This document shows, piece by piece, positions 55,282 to 62,296 of a stretch of 64,000 nt of DNA. This DNA is from Candidatus Omnitrophota bacterium. GTDB lineage: Bacteria; Omnitrophota; Gorgyraeia; JAUYCX01. A program made the position numbers and the translations under genes. The stretch is taken from NCBI GenBank assembly GCA_030692045.1, contig JAUYCX010000037.1:225357-289356 (forward strand). The letters run 5' to 3'. The notes beneath the pieces were generated by a model. That model saw nothing but the letters and a program-made list of their open reading frames with translations. It was not told the DNA's origin and ran no database searches. Numbering within the stretch: position 1 is the stretch's first letter; every line of letters begins with the position of its first letter.

Positions 55282-55335
55282 AATAAAAGGGGTCAGAGTC
55301 ATTTTTATTAAAAAATCTCTCTGACCCCTTTTATT
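55282..55335. terminator. 17-bp inverted repeat between convergent genes
   Basis: AATAAAAGGGGTCAGAG (55282-55298) and CTCTGACCCCTTTTATT (55319-55335) are perfect inverse complements around a 20-nt A/T loop. It can act as a bidirectional terminator. AGGGGTCAGAG ends are also reminiscent of REP-type or IS200-family-associated repeats; only this copy is in the window. Confidence 0.65.
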
Positions 55336-55341
55336 TTCGAC

Positions 55342-56316
55342 TTATTGCTCATGTTTTCTATAAGCAACATAAATATCTGATTCAATCATTCTGCCGTCTC
55401 GGAAATAATGGTGAACGAAATAAATATTTCCTTCTCTATCAAGTGTTGGTTCGCCGGCAAATTGAGAAATGATAAGTTCCGGCTCCTGCCACTGTTGGGC
55501 ATTTCTTTTTGACCTGAAGATTGCAGGGCTGCCTTGATGCCATCTTGTGAACCACATTTCTTGACCGTCCTGTGAAATAAAGGGCTGGGCTTCTCTTTCG
55601 CTTGAATTAACAGCTGAAATGTTTTCCGGCTCCATCCGTCTTCCATCTGATTTTCGCGAAATCCAAATATCAGATTGGCCCAGTCCCCCGGGTATTGAGG
55701 AATGAAAATAAAGTTCATTTCCATTAGAAGCGATGTGTAGCTCCCCTACTTCATTAGCTACACTCATAATATCATCGGCATGCTGCCAATTCTGCCACTG
55801 GCCCTGGATAAATTCAGCGCTAAACCAATGGATATCAGTATAGCCTTCGCGAGCAGAACAAAACCACATCTTATTATTATCCACAAACGCGCATCCATCT
55901 AAGGCAAGTCTGCCTTTATCTTGCAAAATAATTCTCTGGGCTTGACTCCAAACCCGGCCCTGTTTATAAGAGACATAAATTCCTGTTACTCCGTCTAGTA
56001 TTTGCTGTTCAGGGGGAATCTGTGGGTCAGGGGTATACCAAAGGTAAAGTTGATTTGCATCGGGAGTAATAAAGGGAGAGTCTTCGGCTCCGGCTGTGTT
56101 GGCCCGCCCTGGTAAAGGAACAGGCTGGTGCCATTGCGAAGAATGTAAAACAGGAGGATATCTATCGTAGGGTATAGTCTTATTATTTTGAGGAAGAGAA
56201 TTCTTCTTTACTTTTGCCGATTTTAAAGTTGGCTGGGCAAATGAGTTTAAGCTTGTTAAATATAATCCCGTTATTAAAATTAGAGAAATCGTAATCATGA
56301 TATTTTTTTTAATCAT
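55342..56316 (-). CDS. Exported PD40/TolB-like beta-propeller protein
   Basis: 324 residues on the minus strand, with GGGGAGG upstream of the ATG at 56316. A signal peptide spans about 1-27. Repeated units with SPFITPDANQLYLWY, ELHIASNGNELYFHS, QPFISQDGQEMWFTRW and PTLDREGNIYFVHHY show the alternating pattern of PD40/WD40-like beta-propeller blades. Members often bind proteins or glycans in the periplasm; the role here is unknown. It is divergent from arsR. Confidence 0.78.
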   Translation of the reverse strand: MIKKNIMITISLILITGLYLTSLNSFAQPTLKSAKVKKNSLPQNNKTIPYDRYPPVLHSSQWHQPVPLPGRANTAGAEDSPFITPDANQLYLWYTPDPQIPPEQQILDGVTGIYVSYKQGRVWSQAQRIILQDKGRLALDGCAFVDNNKMWFCSAREGYTDIHWFSAEFIQGQWQNWQHADDIMSVANEVGELHIASNGNELYFHSSIPGGLGQSDIWISRKSDGRRMEPENISAVNSSEREAQPFISQDGQEMWFTRWHQGSPAIFRSKRNAQQWQEPELIISQFAGEPTLDREGNIYFVHHYFRDGRMIESDIYVAYRKHEQ

Positions 56317-56433
56317 TGCAATGCCTCCCCTAAAATAAATTAACTTTATTATTTTACCTTAGCTAATGTATTTCTACAAGAGAAAAATTCCAATGTGAAG
56401 AATAAAAATGCCTAAATTTTTTATTAAAAAATC

Positions 56434-56461
56434 TTGACCAAAGTTAAAACTCTGTTATTAT
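56434..56461 (+). promoter_or_regulatory. Promoter of the ars operon
   Basis: TTGACC at 56434-56439, a 16-nt spacer and TATTAT at 56456-56461. The palindrome at 56468-56479 directly follows the -10. Confidence 0.7.
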
Positions 56462-56467
56462 ATATGC

Positions 56468-56479
56468 ATAATCGATTAT
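56468..56479. promoter_or_regulatory. Likely ArsR operator
   Basis: A perfect 12-bp palindrome ATAATCGATTAT, flanked by TATAT-type bases on both sides, placed around the predicted transcription start. Position and dyad symmetry fit an ArsR-family operator, blocking polymerase until As(III) binds. Confidence 0.6.
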
Positions 56480-56501
56480 AGTTATATAATAAATTCAATA
56501 T

Positions 56502-56858
56502 ATGAAAGAAGAGCTTAATCTATTTAGGGCATTATCGGATGAGACGCGGTTACGCATAATGGTCTTATTAACCGAGGAGGAGCTTTGTGTCTGTCAACTT
56601 GAGTGGGCTTTAAATTTAACACAGGCAAAGGTATCACGACATCTGACCGTGTTAAAGAATGCAGGATTAGTTCAGGATAGACGCGAGGGCTTGTGGATAT
56701 TCTATTCTTTAACTGAAGCCAGAAATGAACTTGAAAAAACAATCCATAAATATTTAAAAGAATATTTTGCAAAGAAGTTAGATTTTTTCAAGAAAGACCT
56801 TGCTAATATGAAGAAATGCATAACTAAGCCTTTGGAGAAATTAGCTACTGTAAGATAA
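56502..56858 (+). CDS. arsR: Arsenic-responsive repressor ArsR
   Basis: 118 residues, winged helix. ALSDETRLRIMVLL near 10-23 and the metalloid loop ELCVCQL at 28-34 (C29, C31) match classical ArsR, and LTQAKVSRHLTVLKNAGLV near 39-57 is the DNA-recognition helix. As(III) binding releases DNA. A palindromic operator lies in the promoter. It heads the arsenic island. Confidence 0.92.
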   Translation: MKEELNLFRALSDETRLRIMVLLTEEELCVCQLEWALNLTQAKVSRHLTVLKNAGLVQDRREGLWIFYSLTEARNELEKTIHKYLKEYFAKKLDFFKKDLANMKKCITKPLEKLATVR

Positions 56859-56859
56859 A

Positions 56860-57276
56860 ATGCCAGAAGGGAAAATCAAGAAAAAAGAATGGTTTTATTT
56901 TGTGGCAGTAATTGTGCTTTATATTTTAGCGATTTGGTATGTCGCGTTTCATAATTTATCTTGGGCAGCGCTATTTAAAGCAGGAATATTGCAAGAGAAA
57001 GGCATTACAGGATTAGAAGCAAGGGTAAAAGAAATAAGTGCTCCTCTAAGTTGGGATATCCTTAAGGTTTGTTGGTACATAATTATTAAAGAGGCAGCGC
57101 TTTTAGTTGAGCTCATGCCTTATTGGATTGTGGGTATGTTTATTGCAGCAGGCTTAGTTGTTTTTGTCTCCTGGGAAAAGGTAAAACATCGGATGGGTTA
57201 TGGTGGTTTTAGCGCAAATTTTTTGGCTACAACTGCAGGTGCAATCATACCAATATGTTCCTGCGGTATTGGGTAG
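56860..57276 (+). pseudogene. N-terminal half of an ArsP/YraQ-type permease
   Basis: 138 residues with membrane segments near 10-30, 73-95 and 95-110, ending AGAIIPICSCGIG and then a stop. In DUF318 permeases (ArsP family) the CSCG motif is mid-protein and followed by a second half of similar length, missing here. The last codons of such a permease appear at 61607-61666. It starts 1 bp after arsR. The truncated form is unlikely to transport. Confidence 0.75.
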
Positions 57277-57335
57277 ATTCAAATACCCATTGCAACACCT
57301 TAATCTGATAAAATACCAGGTGAAAGGAGTTGCAA

Positions 57336-57437
57336 ATGAAAAAATATTTACAATATGATTTTTATCTGCAGGAGATAGCGGATATTACTGGTATATTACA
57401 AAAAAGAGTTTTGTCTCTTAGCGGTTATGATTTCTGA
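57336..57437 (+). CDS. Possible 33-residue ORF at the permease break
   Basis: ATG at 57336 with a strong AAAGGAG site 6 nt upstream, coding MKKYLQYDFYLQEIADITG and 14 further residues. No family recognised. It may be a small leader ORF ahead of acr3 or debris from the rearrangement. Confidence 0.4.
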   Translation: MKKYLQYDFYLQEIADITGILQKRVLSLSGYDF

Positions 57438-57467
57438 GTCGCAATAAAATTTAGAATGGAGTTTTTT

Positions 57468-58550
57468 ATGTCAACAAATAGTGTTAACGTAAAGTTGCCT
57501 GTTTTTGAACGGTATCTTTCTGTCTGGGTGATTTTGTGTATTATTTGCGGTATTCTTTTCGGTAAAGCATTTCCTTTAGGCGTAGAATTACTAAACCGGA
57601 TTGAGGTAGCCCATGTTAACATACCGGTAGCCATTCTTATTTGGCTGATGATTTATCCTATGATGGTGCAAATTGATTTTTCAAGCATTGTCAGAGTCGG
57701 CAAAAAACCAAAAGGATTGGCAATAACCTTAGTAGTCAATTGGCTTATAAAGCCATTTACCATGGTTGTTTTTGCCGTTATCTTTTTAAAATATTTATTT
57801 TCTGCTTTAATAAATCCTGTATTGGCTAAAGAATATATTGCCGGAGCAATACTTTTGGGAGCCGCACCCTGCACGGCAATGGTTTTTGTCTGGAGCTATT
57901 TGACCAAAGGAAACCCCGCGCATACTCTAGTTCAGGTTGCTGTTAATGATCTTGTGATTTTAATAGCCTTTGTCCCTATTGTTAAATTTCTATTGGGCGT
58001 AAACCAAATAACAGTGCCTTATGATACCCTAATATATTCTACTATTCTTTTTGTGGTCGTGCCTTTGGCTGGCGGTTATATTTCCAGGCAGCAGATTATA
58101 AAACATAAAGGCGCGGCTTGGTTTGAGAATGTATTCTTGAAGATATTGAAACCAGTTACGATTTTAGGGCTTCTTTTGACTTTGATTTTGCTCTTTGCTT
58201 TCCAAGGCAAAATTATAATCGAAAACCCGTTACATATCCTTTTAATCGCCATTCCCTTGACTCTCCAGACGTATTTTATTTTTGCCGTCGCTTATTTTTG
58301 GGCAAGGAAATGGCGAGTGGAGCATTCAATTGCTTCTCCGGCAGCGCTTATTGGCGCCAGCAACTTTTTTGAGCTGTCAGTTGCGGTTGCGATTTCTCTT
58401 TTCGGATTAAAAAGCGGCGCAGCCCTTGCTACCGTGGTAGGAGTCCTGACAGAGGTGCCCATAATGCTTAGCTTGGTTAAATTTTCCAATAAGACTCGTC
58501 ATTGGTTTGCTAAAGAAGAAAAAAATCTTCCGGGAGGCGGTAATGGATAA
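57468..58550 (+). CDS. arsB: Arsenite efflux permease ACR3
   Basis: 360 residues from the ATG at 57468, which has TGGAG 6 nt upstream; ATG 57456 overlaps that site. About ten membrane segments. LLGAAPCTAMVFVWSYLTKG near 128-147 holds the Cys essential in Acr3, and SPAALIGASNFFELSVAVAI near 284-303 is also conserved. It exports As(III) using the proton gradient. It overlaps arsC by 8 bp. Confidence 0.93.
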   Translation: MSTNSVNVKLPVFERYLSVWVILCIICGILFGKAFPLGVELLNRIEVAHVNIPVAILIWLMIYPMMVQIDFSSIVRVGKKPKGLAITLVVNWLIKPFTMVVFAVIFLKYLFSALINPVLAKEYIAGAILLGAAPCTAMVFVWSYLTKGNPAHTLVQVAVNDLVILIAFVPIVKFLLGVNQITVPYDTLIYSTILFVVVPLAGGYISRQQIIKHKGAAWFENVFLKILKPVTILGLLLTLILLFAFQGKIIIENPLHILLIAIPLTLQTYFIFAVAYFWARKWRVEHSIASPAALIGASNFFELSVAVAISLFGLKSGAALATVVGVLTEVPIMLSLVKFSNKTRHWFAKEEKNLPGGGNG

Positions 58551-59133
58551 GAAAAGAGTTTTAGTCCTGTGTACCGGTAATTCCTGCCGTAGCCAGATGG
58601 CAGAGGGTTTCCTGCGTCATTTTGGCGGAGATAAATTTAATGCCTTTAGCGCTGGAGTGAAGCCTACACAGGTGAATCTTCTGGCTATAAAAGTAATGGC
58701 AGAAGCAGGAGTAGATATCTCATCGCATAGATCAAAATCCGTTGCTGAATTTTTGGGGCAAAAGTTTGATTTTGTCATAACGGTCTGTGATAACGCTAAT
58801 CAGACATGTCCGATATTTCCCGGTCATTATGAAAAGTTGCATTGGAGCTTAGAAGATCCAGCACAGGCTCAAGGAGATGAAGAAGAAAGACTCTGCGTAT
58901 TTAGAAAGGTAAGAAATCAGATCAAAGAGAATCTTTTAAAATTCGTAAATTTATCTAAAGATAAAGCAAATCTAAGATGTCCTTATTGTGGGAATATTCA
59001 AGAAGTGATTATTCCACAAAATTCTTGTCTTCATCTATACGAATGTAATTCCTGCCATAAAACTATAACTCCTACTTCAGGTAGCTGTTGTGTTATATGC
59101 GCTTACTCTGACAAAAACTGCCCCGCATTTTAA
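58543..59133 (+). CDS. arsC: Arsenate reductase fused to a cysteine-rich zinc-ribbon tail
   Basis: 196 residues from the ATG at 58543 after GGGAGGCGG. Residues 1-137 are a thioredoxin-coupled ArsC of the low-molecular-weight phosphatase fold: CTGNSCRS with C10 and C15, and C82/C89 for disulfide exchange. Residues 140-196 add CPYC (146-149), C162, CNSC (168-171), CCVIC (182-186) and C193, like the small GDCC-type zinc-ribbon proteins usually encoded alone. The extension may bind As(III) or zinc. Confidence 0.9.
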   Translation: MDKKRVLVLCTGNSCRSQMAEGFLRHFGGDKFNAFSAGVKPTQVNLLAIKVMAEAGVDISSHRSKSVAEFLGQKFDFVITVCDNANQTCPIFPGHYEKLHWSLEDPAQAQGDEEERLCVFRKVRNQIKENLLKFVNLSKDKANLRCPYCGNIQEVIIPQNSCLHLYECNSCHKTITPTSGSCCVICAYSDKNCPAF

Positions 59134-59195
59134 TTCATAAAGCGACTTTTCAAGCAAGGCTCGCTTCGGCTCGGGTTCAAGAATCCTAATAAAAA

Positions 59196-59224
59196 TTGAC
59201 AGAGATGAAGGTTTTGTGATATAT
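59196..59224 (+). promoter_or_regulatory. Promoter of the second regulator gene
   Basis: TTGACA at 59196-59201, a 17-nt spacer and ATATAT at 59219-59224. AATTGAACAATTAAGCAATT (59230-59249) just downstream, with repeated AATTAAGC, is a possible operator. Confidence 0.6.
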
Positions 59225-59273
59225 TTATAATTGAACAATTAAGCAATTAAGCAACTAACCAAGGAGCCTCGAT

Positions 59274-59648
59274 ATGGCCAAGAAGCAGCGAGATGTATGT
59301 GAATTATTTTGCTACAACAAAAGTAAGGTGGAAGCCTTAAAGAAATCCATGATTTCTGAAGATAAGATTGCTAAGCTAACAGAGATATTTAAAATTTTAG
59401 GAGATATCGCCCGAACTAGAATATTATTTGCCCTTTCTAAAGGAGAACTTTGTGTATGCGATATAGCCCATGTTTTGGGTTTAAGTCTTTCTGCGGTTTC
59501 GCATCAACTGCGTATATTGCGGAATTTAAGATTAGTAAAATATAGAAACGAGGCTAGGATGGTATTTTATTCACTTCTGGACAAGCATATCATAAAGTTA
59601 ATTAAGGAAGGCATAACGTATATTAGGCCCTTCCTTAGAGAGGTATAG
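59274..59648 (+). CDS. CadC/SmtB-type metal-sensing repressor
   Basis: 124 residues, ArsR/SmtB fold with an N-terminal extension. Cysteines C9, C13, C60 and C62 have the same spacing as C7, C11, C58 and C60 of Staphylococcus CadC, the Cd(II)/Pb(II)/Bi(III) site. The recognition helix is LSLSAVSHQLRILRNL near 70-85. A strong AAGGAGCC site precedes ATG. It has its own promoter inside the island. The last codons (RPFLREV) lie in a GGCCCTTCC/GGAAGGTC palindrome. Confidence 0.85.
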   Translation: MAKKQRDVCELFCYNKSKVEALKKSMISEDKIAKLTEIFKILGDIARTRILFALSKGELCVCDIAHVLGLSLSAVSHQLRILRNLRLVKYRNEARMVFYSLLDKHIIKLIKEGITYIRPFLREV

Positions 59649-59667
59649 GAAGGTCTATTCTGCTGGG

Positions 59668-59716
59668 TTAGACCCTTCCTCTAGAGGATTTAGGAAAGCC
59701 TATCCTTTAGGATTAG
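59668..59716. repeat. 49-bp palindromic repeat, family F copy 1 (intergenic)
   Basis: GACCCTTCC...GGAAAGCC arms, then ATCCTTTAGGAT. It differs from the copy at 60832-60880 by two bases. A shorter relative lies at 59627-59655 over the end of the preceding gene. Confidence 0.85.
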
Positions 59717-59739
59717 GATTACTGAAAGACGGCTTTAAT

Positions 59740-60216
59740 ATGATGAATAAAGTTAAAAAAATAGTAGTCATCGTGACAGTATTTATCTCGGTCTTTATGT
59801 TCCATCTATTATATTTTAAACTTAAATTGGCTAACGAACCGTGTAGAAGCATTGCCTGGTTTCAAGAATATATGAAAGGACAGGAATATTTCTTAGGGCT
59901 TTCTTATGCCTTGTCTTTTGCATTCATTGTCTTTGCATTTTTTAAGTTTAAAGAAAATAGGAAAAATGCTTTAAAGGCAGCAATGGGTGGCGGGCTATTT
60001 GCAATAATGCTCTGGGTATTTTGTTTTCTTTTCGGCTGTTGTGGCTCACCCATGTTGATTGTTTATCTAAATCTCATTGGCATTGCAAACTTAAAGATTC
60101 CTAAGTTGAGTTTGCTATTAATGACGATTATCTTCGTTGTTTTGGGTTACATCTGGCTTATTAAAAAGTCTGCAAAAAATTGCTGTGGCGACAGGCCCTG
60201 TAAAGAAGAAGGATGA
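59740..60216 (+). CDS. Four-pass membrane protein with Cys motifs, metal-island context
   Basis: 158 residues; ATG ATG start, either could be used. Membrane segments lie near 8-26, 50-70, 83-110 and 118-142. FGCCGSPML near 97-105 places a Cys pair in a membrane segment, and the C-terminus KNCCGDRPCKEEG carries three more Cys. Cysteine pairs in a helix recall mercury or arsenic carriers such as MerT, but I see no clear homology. The stop overlaps the next start (ATGA). Confidence 0.6.
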   Translation: MMNKVKKIVVIVTVFISVFMFHLLYFKLKLANEPCRSIAWFQEYMKGQEYFLGLSYALSFAFIVFAFFKFKENRKNALKAAMGGGLFAIMLWVFCFLFGCCGSPMLIVYLNLIGIANLKIPKLSLLLMTIIFVVLGYIWLIKKSAKNCCGDRPCKEEG

Positions 60217-60818
60217 AGAAGTTCAAATTGACATATGACTGGCCAATTGAGCCAGGAAGATATCTAACCAGCAACCCTTTTTCGCCGGTAGGCGTAGTAG
60301 TTATTTTGTCCGCCCCTTATGATAGCATACCCAAAACTACTGAAGAGCTAGTAAGGGCTGGAGTGGAAAAAGGAGCAGGAATCAGCGGGACGCTGCAGAC
60401 CGCTAATATCGGCATTGAAAAGATAGCGGTTAATCTTATCTCTAATCCTAATATCCGCTATCTTATTTTGGCTGGCAGTGAATCAGGCCATTTTCCCGCG
60501 GATGCCCTGAAGGCCTTATTTAAAAATGGCACCAATGATAAAGGATATATCTTAAACACGAAAGCCCCTACTGCTATCTTAAAGAATATTCCCAAAGAAG
60601 CGATATATCGTTTAAGACAGCAGATTCAGTTAATAGATTTAGGCGGAGTGGTTGACTTAAAGGTGTTAGGAGAGGCTGTGTGGTCATGCTACCAAGAAAA
60701 GGAAACGCCATTTGAAGTTGAGGGAAGAAATTATAGATTGTATGATATCGGGCCTTTTCCAAAAGAGCCAGTTATCTATAGATTGACGGATAGACTTAAA
60801 ACAGAACAAGATGAATAA
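60213..60818 (+). CDS. MtrA-like corrinoid-binding protein
   Basis: 201 residues, soluble. PIEPGRYLTSNPFSPVGVV near 11-29, AGVEKGAGISGTLQTANIGI near 49-68, LAGSESGHFPADAL near 86-99 with H93, and QQIQLIDLGGVVDL match subunit A of tetrahydromethanopterin S-methyltransferase, where the His binds cobalamin. The membrane anchor of methanogen MtrA is absent, and no other mtr subunit is present. It is co-translated with metal-resistance genes, so methyl transfer involving arsenic or another metal is a possible inference. Confidence 0.82.
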   Translation: MKKFKLTYDWPIEPGRYLTSNPFSPVGVVVILSAPYDSIPKTTEELVRAGVEKGAGISGTLQTANIGIEKIAVNLISNPNIRYLILAGSESGHFPADALKALFKNGTNDKGYILNTKAPTAILKNIPKEAIYRLRQQIQLIDLGGVVDLKVLGEAVWSCYQEKETPFEVEGRNYRLYDIGPFPKEPVIYRLTDRLKTEQDE

Positions 60819-61185
60819 GGAAATCGAGAAGTTAGACCCTTCCTCTAGAGGATTTAGGAAGGTCTATCCTTTAGGATTAGAGAATTGCCTGAAGGCAATG
60901 AAGAGATGCCTCAAAATCCCTAATGTAGAAAATTGCATTTGTTTTTCCGATGCCTTTAAAGTCCTTGACCTTGAGGTAAACGAACTGTATAAAAAAACCG
61001 AACAGCTACAAGATAAAGAGTCGAAAGAAAAAGTCTTATCTATTAAAAAAGAAATTGAAGAAATTCAGAAGATTATCTCTAAAGGCAATAAAGAATGTAT
61101 TGGCTGTAGTCCTTGCATTGCATCCGTAGTTTTTAAAGCCTATCCTGATAGATTAGACACTCTTTATCTCAATAACAAACTATAA
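60811..61185 (+). CDS. Cysteine-rich protein whose N-terminus is coded by a palindromic repeat
   Basis: 124 residues, overlapping the MtrA-like gene by 8 bp. Residues 8-24 are coded by the repeat at 60832-60880. The rest has C26, C33, C42, C44, a helical middle (50-92) and a C-terminal cluster C96-x2-C99-x2-C102, suggesting an Fe-S or metal site. No family recognised. The MtrA-like protein and this one may form a pair. Confidence 0.65.
   Translation: MNKEIEKLDPSSRGFRKVYPLGLENCLKAMKRCLKIPNVENCICFSDAFKVLDLEVNELYKKTEQLQDKESKEKVLSIKKEIEEIQKIISKGNKECIGCSPCIASVVFKAYPDRLDTLYLNNKL
60832..60880. repeat. 49-bp palindromic repeat, family F copy 2 (in coding sequence)
   Basis: 47 of 49 bases match 59668-59716. 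Here the arms GACCCTTCC and GGAAGGTC pair more fully. It is read in frame as part of the gene at 60811. Confidence 0.85.
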
Positions 61186-61186
61186 C

Positions 61187-61606
61187 ATGGGAAAAGTATT
61201 GTTCTTATGTGCTGGAAACTCTGCCAGGAGTCAGATGGCAGAGGCTTTTTTAAAACAGCTAGCAGGCGATAAGTTTGAGGTTGAAAGTGCAGGGCTTGAG
61301 CCGGGTAAATTAAATCCTTTGGCTGTAGAAGTAATGAAAGAAATCGGCATTGATATCTTCGGGAATAAAACAAAAAGCGTATTTGCCTTCTATAAGGCAG
61401 GAAAAAATTATGATTATGTGATTACGGTTTGCGACGAATCGCAATCAGGGCAGTGCCCGGTCTTTCCGGGCGGCGTTCAGAGACTTCATTGGGGATTTGA
61501 TGATCCTGCTAGCTTTCAGAGCTCTTGGGGCGACAAGATAGAAAAGACGCGCGCAGTTAGGGATAAAATTAAGGCCAAAATTATTGATTGGCTGAAGTTA
61601 TGCTGA
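61187..61606 (+). CDS. arsC: Second arsenate reductase, thioredoxin-coupled type
   Basis: 139 residues. CAGNSARSQMAE gives nucleophile C8, while the position equal to C15 is Ala13; C82 and C90 remain for the disulfide relay (C89 in the first copy). SAGLEPGKLNPLAVEVM and HWGFDDPA follow the family. It starts 1 bp after the Cys-rich gene. It is only moderately similar to the first arsC, so not a recent duplicate. Confidence 0.9.
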   Translation: MGKVLFLCAGNSARSQMAEAFLKQLAGDKFEVESAGLEPGKLNPLAVEVMKEIGIDIFGNKTKSVFAFYKAGKNYDYVITVCDESQSGQCPVFPGGVQRLHWGFDDPASFQSSWGDKIEKTRAVRDKIKAKIIDWLKLC

Positions 61607-61666
61607 AAATTTGGCGTAAGTTTTATCGGCTGTGTAATTGCCGGATATATATTTAATTTGTTCTAA
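61607..61666 (+). pseudogene. C-terminal remnant of the permease
   Basis: Directly after the arsC stop, 19 codons read KFGVSFIGCVIAGYIFNLF and stop. A final membrane helix ending GYxFNL is typical of DUF318 (ArsP/YraQ) permeases, whose N-terminal half is at 56860-57276. No start codon fits, so it is read as debris. Confidence 0.6.
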
Positions 61667-61680
61667 CGGGGGATAGAAAA

Positions 61681-62043
61681 ATGGATCAGAATAACAAAAA
61701 GAAGGCAAAGATATTCACCATGGAACAACAATTTCCTTGTGGACCTAAATCAAGCTGTTGTGGGCCAATTGGCCAGAGTGAAGAAGAAGTAAAGTCATTA
61801 AAAAACGCAATTGAAGTACTTGGACTTGAGGTTGAAATATATGATGTCCAGAAAATGAAAAATCTTCAAGAAAATCCGCAGGTTTTTAAGCTCTTTCGAA
61901 CATTCGGACCTCAAGCAATTCCGGTAATCACAGTAGAAGAAGATGTTGCTTGTATGGGGCAAGCTAAAACTGAAGAGGTTATTTCTGCAATAAAGAGTAA
62001 GTTAGGGCGTCACAAAAGTGCCGCCCTTGATTACACTGATTAA
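61681..62043 (+). CDS. Thioredoxin-like Cys-rich protein of the arsenic operon
   Basis: 120 residues after a GGGGG site. CGPKSSCCGPIG (C20, C26, C27) is a thiol cluster near the N-terminus; FRTFGPQAIPVITVEEDVACMG near 73-94 has the thioredoxin-fold cis-Pro region. It resembles small thioredoxin-family proteins next to DUF318 permeases, or ArsD. It probably belonged to an arsR-permease-thioredoxin operon before the cassette came in. Confidence 0.65.
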   Translation: MDQNNKKKAKIFTMEQQFPCGPKSSCCGPIGQSEEEVKSLKNAIEVLGLEVEIYDVQKMKNLQENPQVFKLFRTFGPQAIPVITVEEDVACMGQAKTEEVISAIKSKLGRHKSAALDYTD

Positions 62044-62143
62044 AAAACAGATTAAGCAGATTAAAATCTGGTTGGAAAAATCTGTGTAATCTTTTAATAA
62101 TTTGTGTAAGCCAGAAATGTGAATTGGGTAAGTTAGCTAATTC

Positions 62144-62183
62144 AACCCTTCGTAACAAAATTTGTTGCGAAGGGTTTTTGTTT
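62144..62183 (+). terminator. Intrinsic terminator ending the arsenic island
   Basis: AACCCTTCG-AACAAA and TTTGTT-CGAAGGGTT pair and are followed by TTTTTG. Upstream, 62029-62105 holds CAGATTA-type spacer repeats like those near 404 and 890. Confidence 0.85.
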
Positions 62184-62296
62184 GGGGTAGAATTAAAGGT
62201 GGAAAGTCTCATTGAAGAAATTTTACAGCGCAATGAGAATGTTCAAATAATAGAATATGATAAAAAATAATTTTTTTGTAAACTTTAGGTGAATAA

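Noticed and set aside
55386..55724. 112-residue minus-strand ORF
   Set aside because: Shadow in another frame of the beta-propeller gene.
62199..62270. 24-codon GTG ORF
   Set aside because: Short, right after a terminator, with only a weak ribosome-binding site.
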